Assembly (NCBI GenBank): GCA_019925105.1
Contig: JAHGAU010000003.1
Span: forward strand, 1,922,001 to 1,986,000
DNA from: Niebla homalea
Taxonomy: Eukaryota; Ascomycota; Lecanoromycetes; Lecanorales; Ramalinaceae
Reading direction: 5' to 3'
DNA length: 64,000 bases
Below, one piece after another: positions 60,895 through 64,000 of this stretch. The notes beneath the pieces are model-generated. The model saw nothing but the letters and a program-made list of their open reading frames with translations, ran no database searches and was not told the DNA's origin. Within the stretch, counting starts at the first letter, position 1. The number at the start of each line of letters is the position of its first letter. A program made the translations under genes and the position numbers.

Positions 60895-62585
60895 TATATT
60901 TAAGTTAAGTATACGGCTAATGGAAACGTAAAAATTAAGAAAAAATCGACGTAAATTAAGTCGATTAATGTATTTTCTAATAAATAATTAGGTCGTATAT
61001 TTTTTAACTAAAAAAAGGCTTAATATAGGGTATATAATTATTATTATTATTATTAAAATTTTTTATTAAAGAATTAAATATTATTAAAGTAAACTTATTT
61101 ATTAATAAGTTTACTTTAACGTTAAGAATCCAGGATTTTCTTAACTTTATTATATAAAAGTAATACGGAATTATTATAAAGTATTTTTTCATTATTTAAC
61201 TTATAGTTAAATTTAAAATATTTAAGATATAATTTACGTTATTTTATTTTAATTTTAAAGTAATTTATATATTTATTATTATATATTTTAAATTTATCTT
61301 TATTAATTTTTTTAAGATCGTTATTATTATCCGGTAATATTTAAGTTAATTAAAATAATTAAAATTAACTTTAAAAGTTTATACTTTTAATTTAATATAT
61401 ATTAAAATTATATTAACATAAATAATTAATAAATTAATAATATAATATAAAAGTAAAGCTATTTATAATTTAATAATAAAATTTTAAAATAAAAAGCCTC
61501 TATAAAACCGAGATTTTATAAAAATTTAAGTAATTTAAAAATATAATTATAATAAAGAATTAAGTATAAAACTTATTAAAAATCTCGTTTTTTTTTTTTC
61601 TTCTTTATATTAAAGTCCGATAAATAAAGTTAAATATTATAAACCGGGATTTTATTATAAATATTAAATATATTATTTAAATTATTTATTATATTTTTAA
61701 TAATAAAATAAAGATTATCGTTAAGTAAATTTACTTTTATTTTAAGTAAATTAAATATATTATCTTTATAATAATTTTTTATATATTTTATTTTATCCGC
61801 TTTAAACATAAAGAGGATTATACTTTAACGGAATTTTAAGTTTAAATATAATTTTTAATTATTTTATTATTCCTTTTAACCGTAAAATAGCGGTACGTTT
61901 AAGTATTTCTTATTTATTCCTTATATAAGGATAAACCCGGGTTATAAAGAATATTATAAAATACGCAGAATATATAAATTACGTAATATAAGTAATTTTT
62001 TGATTTTTAAGATTAAGGCTTTAATACCGATAATAACGTCTTTATTATTTAAATTATAAATATTTTATCTAGCTTTTTCTTTAATAATATTATTAAGTTA
62101 TTTTTTAAATTTAATAATTTAAATAATAAGCTTTACGTTTTAAATAATAAGCTTTTTATTTTAAGACGTAAGTTTTTTATTATTATTTTAATAAATATCT
62201 TAAAATCTATAAAGATAAATAAATATAATATTAAATTATTAATTTATTAAATTTAATTAAAATTATAAATCCGTATTCATAATAATAAGGTTCTAGATTT
62301 ATTAACGTAAATTTCTTAATAATAAAGGTAAAACGGTATTATCCTTTTTTAAATTTAAATTATAATTTAAATTACTTATAATATAAGTTTAAATATTATT
62401 TTAAATATTATAATATAAGTATTAATATCGTTTAATTAATTAATTATTTAAATTAATAAAGCTTTTCAGTCCGCTATTAAATAGCTTACGTTCAGTAATA
62501 GCCCGTTATCCTTCGCAATAGGGTTCTCGGCTTTATTAATTTAACTATTATAACGTTATAATATAAATACGGATAATTATTATTA
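60895..62585. other. X1 internal region, unassigned
   Basis: Decayed AT-rich DNA. A perfect 15-bp inverted repeat is listed separately. A GC-richer patch at about 62464-62535 is not matched elsewhere in the window. No open frame of substance was found; the minus-strand frame at 61004-61192 is Asn/Ile/Lys-rich and not gene-like. Confidence 0.45.
61085..61118. repeat. Perfect 15-bp hairpin
   Basis: taaagtaaacttatt (61085-61099), loop tatt, and its exact reverse complement (61104-61118). No T-run or gene end nearby suggests a function. Confidence 0.75.
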
Positions 62586-64000
62586 TATTAAGGTATTAGA
62601 GTAAGTAGGTCTTAGTAATAAATGAATAATAGCTATGAAGGTAGCTATAATACAGGTGGTATATATAAGTAAGGTGTGTACGCCAAGACCCCCCGGGAGC
62701 TAGTCCTTATAAGGTAAGTAGGCCGAGCATAAGAGCAAAGCCACTTAAAACTATAATACGATCCTTCCCTTAACAATAACGAGCTCTTATAAGTTAACTA
62801 TTTTATTTATTTATTTCCGGGGTTAAAAATACCGTAAATCTGGCGATAATAAAGTAATATTAATTACTTTAAAGTATTATAATAACTTAAATAAAAATTA
62901 AATAAATTATACGTTAAAAAAAATTATATTATTACGGTATAAATTATAAAAGGATTCTTTAATACGGAGCGGGCTTATTTTATTCCGTATTACTTAACGT
63001 ATATATTTATATTACGTATTTTTATAATTAAGTAATTATTTATTATATATATATTATATTTATTTATTTTATATATACCGTATTTCTCGTAATAAATAAT
63101 AATAATAACTAGTATTTAATTATTATTGTAAATTAAATATAACCTTTATTATTTTACTATAAGGTAATTACGTTATAATTTATCTATTTAATCCCTTATT
63201 AAAGCGGATCCTTTTAATAAAATATCTATTAATTTAATAATACTTTTATTATAAGCTTTATTAAGTTTAGTTTTATTATTATATTTATTATTATTATATT
63301 TATTAATTTTTAAATTAATTAAATTATTTTTATTAACTTAAATTTTATTTATAAAGTTTAAGACTTTATTATTACCTTTATTAATAAGCTTATTAATTAA
63401 CTATTTTTTACTTAAATTTTACCTTATAATTTATAATTTTTATATAAGATTTATATTTCTTAAATTTCTTACTTTATTAAAAACAATAGTTTTAATTAAA
63501 GTATTATTATTAAAGGTATTATTACCTATAATACTTAAAGATCTTTTTAACCGATTTATACTTAAATTAAGTATATTACCCTTAAATCTATCCTTAATAG
63601 TTATACCGGTAAAGACTTTATTTGCTCCGTTATTTTTACCGTAAATTCTATTTTAAATACCACCCTTAAAGTAAAAGCCTTTAAATAAGAAAAAGCCCTT
63701 AATTAAAATAATTATAGATAATACTTTATTAAATATATATTTTAACTTTAATTAAGACCTTTAATTATATTTTAAATACTTTATAATTTTATTAATGGTT
63801 ATAAACTTTAAATATAAAGTAAATACGGATAATCTTAATAATATTTATTATATTTATTATAATATAAATATATATAATTAAAAGGGTAATAAGAATATAG
63901 ATTATATATGATTTTAATATAAAATTTATTATATATATAATAAAAATAAAGAATAAAAAGAAAATAATAACGATAATAATAATTTTAACGAAAATAATAA
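62586..64000 (-). mobile_element. X2: second X copy, nested in or tandem with X1
   Basis: From 62586 the sequence repeats 58884 onward with a constant offset of 3702 bp for at least 1.4 kb, up to the window edge. This includes the putative LTR (62586-62758), the purine tract and the TRIM-2 insertion. It is more RIP-shifted at its start (tattaaggtattag for tgtcagggtactgg). Its left flank is tatta (62581-62585). Confidence 0.75.
62930..64000 (-). mobile_element. TRIM-2c: decayed copy inside X2, cut by window edge
   Basis: It starts tattacggtataaat at 62930, exactly 3702 bp after TRIM-2b, so it occupies the same site within X. The decay of the minus-strand frame parallels TRIM-2b. Confidence 0.78.

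Larger units (their letters stand above)
58884..64000 (-). mobile_element. X1: LTR element inserted in A1, extends past the window
   Basis: The element starts TGTCAGGGTACTGG at 58884. A GC-retained block to about 59056, ending ...actataata, followed by a C-rich run (purine tract on the minus strand, about 59061-59067), looks like the 3' LTR of a minus-strand element. Internal sequence (59057-62585) holds a TRIM-2 copy and then about 1.7 kb of decayed DNA in which I recognise no pol motif. The flank on the A1 side is attaa (58879-58883); the other end is not in the window. Family unknown. Confidence 0.65.

Overview
The window is a gene-poor, extremely AT-rich block of nested transposable elements from what looks like a filamentous ascomycete (Pezizomycotina). 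The main evidence is the mutation signature. TpG and CpA are almost absent from most of the sequence, TpA is in excess and CpG is retained. Transposon reading frames can still be aligned by eye, but Gln codons have become TAA/TAG, zinc-knuckle Cys has become Tyr, and Asp/Glu have become Asn/Lys. This is the pattern expected of repeat-induced point mutation (RIP) acting on CpA. I see no intact host gene, rRNA, tRNA gene or CRISPR array. Every longer open frame is either a decayed transposon remnant or the T-rich antisense shadow of one.

Layout, left to right. (1) 1-1286 is the 3' end of a Tad1-like LINE. (2) 1698-2698 is a GC-rich 1001-bp miniature LTR element (TRIM-1) with 175-bp TG...CA repeats, a perfect 5-bp target duplication, and a Pol III-like A-box/B-box pair straddling its left LTR boundary. 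(3) 3387-9153 is a full-length but RIP-dead LINE with a 15-bp target duplication. (4) 9169-12420 is anonymous AT-rich DNA with small tandem repeats. (5) 12421-16492 holds one end of a hAT-type MITE, the 3' part of Gypsy element B (B1), a complete 410-bp hAT-type MITE with an 8-bp duplication, and a solo B LTR.

(6) From 17916 to the right edge lies one nested structure. The outer frame is Ty3/Gypsy element A1 (minus strand; 3' LTR at 17916-18130). It is split by a 1631-bp LTR element, TRIM-2a (19694-21324), a solo LTR (21872-22027), Gypsy element B2 (22738-48099, minus), a complete second copy of the same family, A2 (49349-56627, plus), and element X1 (58884 onward). B2 is itself split by a solo B LTR (24027-24276), LINE2 (28262-34053, plus) and LINE3 (37693-43449, minus). 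X1 carries a RIP-mutated copy of TRIM-2 and is interrupted by X2 at 62586, which carries the same TRIM-2 insertion at the same internal position. The A1 segments, read against A2, rejoin at each insertion, and the target duplications match (aaaaa, aaaat, aaatc, aattt), so this order is well supported.

The most unusual points are: the tRNA-like promoter and stacked hairpins of TRIM-1; a long decayed reading frame in TRIM-2 whose possible start lies inside its LTR; TRIM-2 apparently carried as a passenger of element X; about 3.9 kb between integrase and 3' LTR in element B; and the sharp boundary between spared LTR/3'-UTR and RIP-destroyed coding region in element A.
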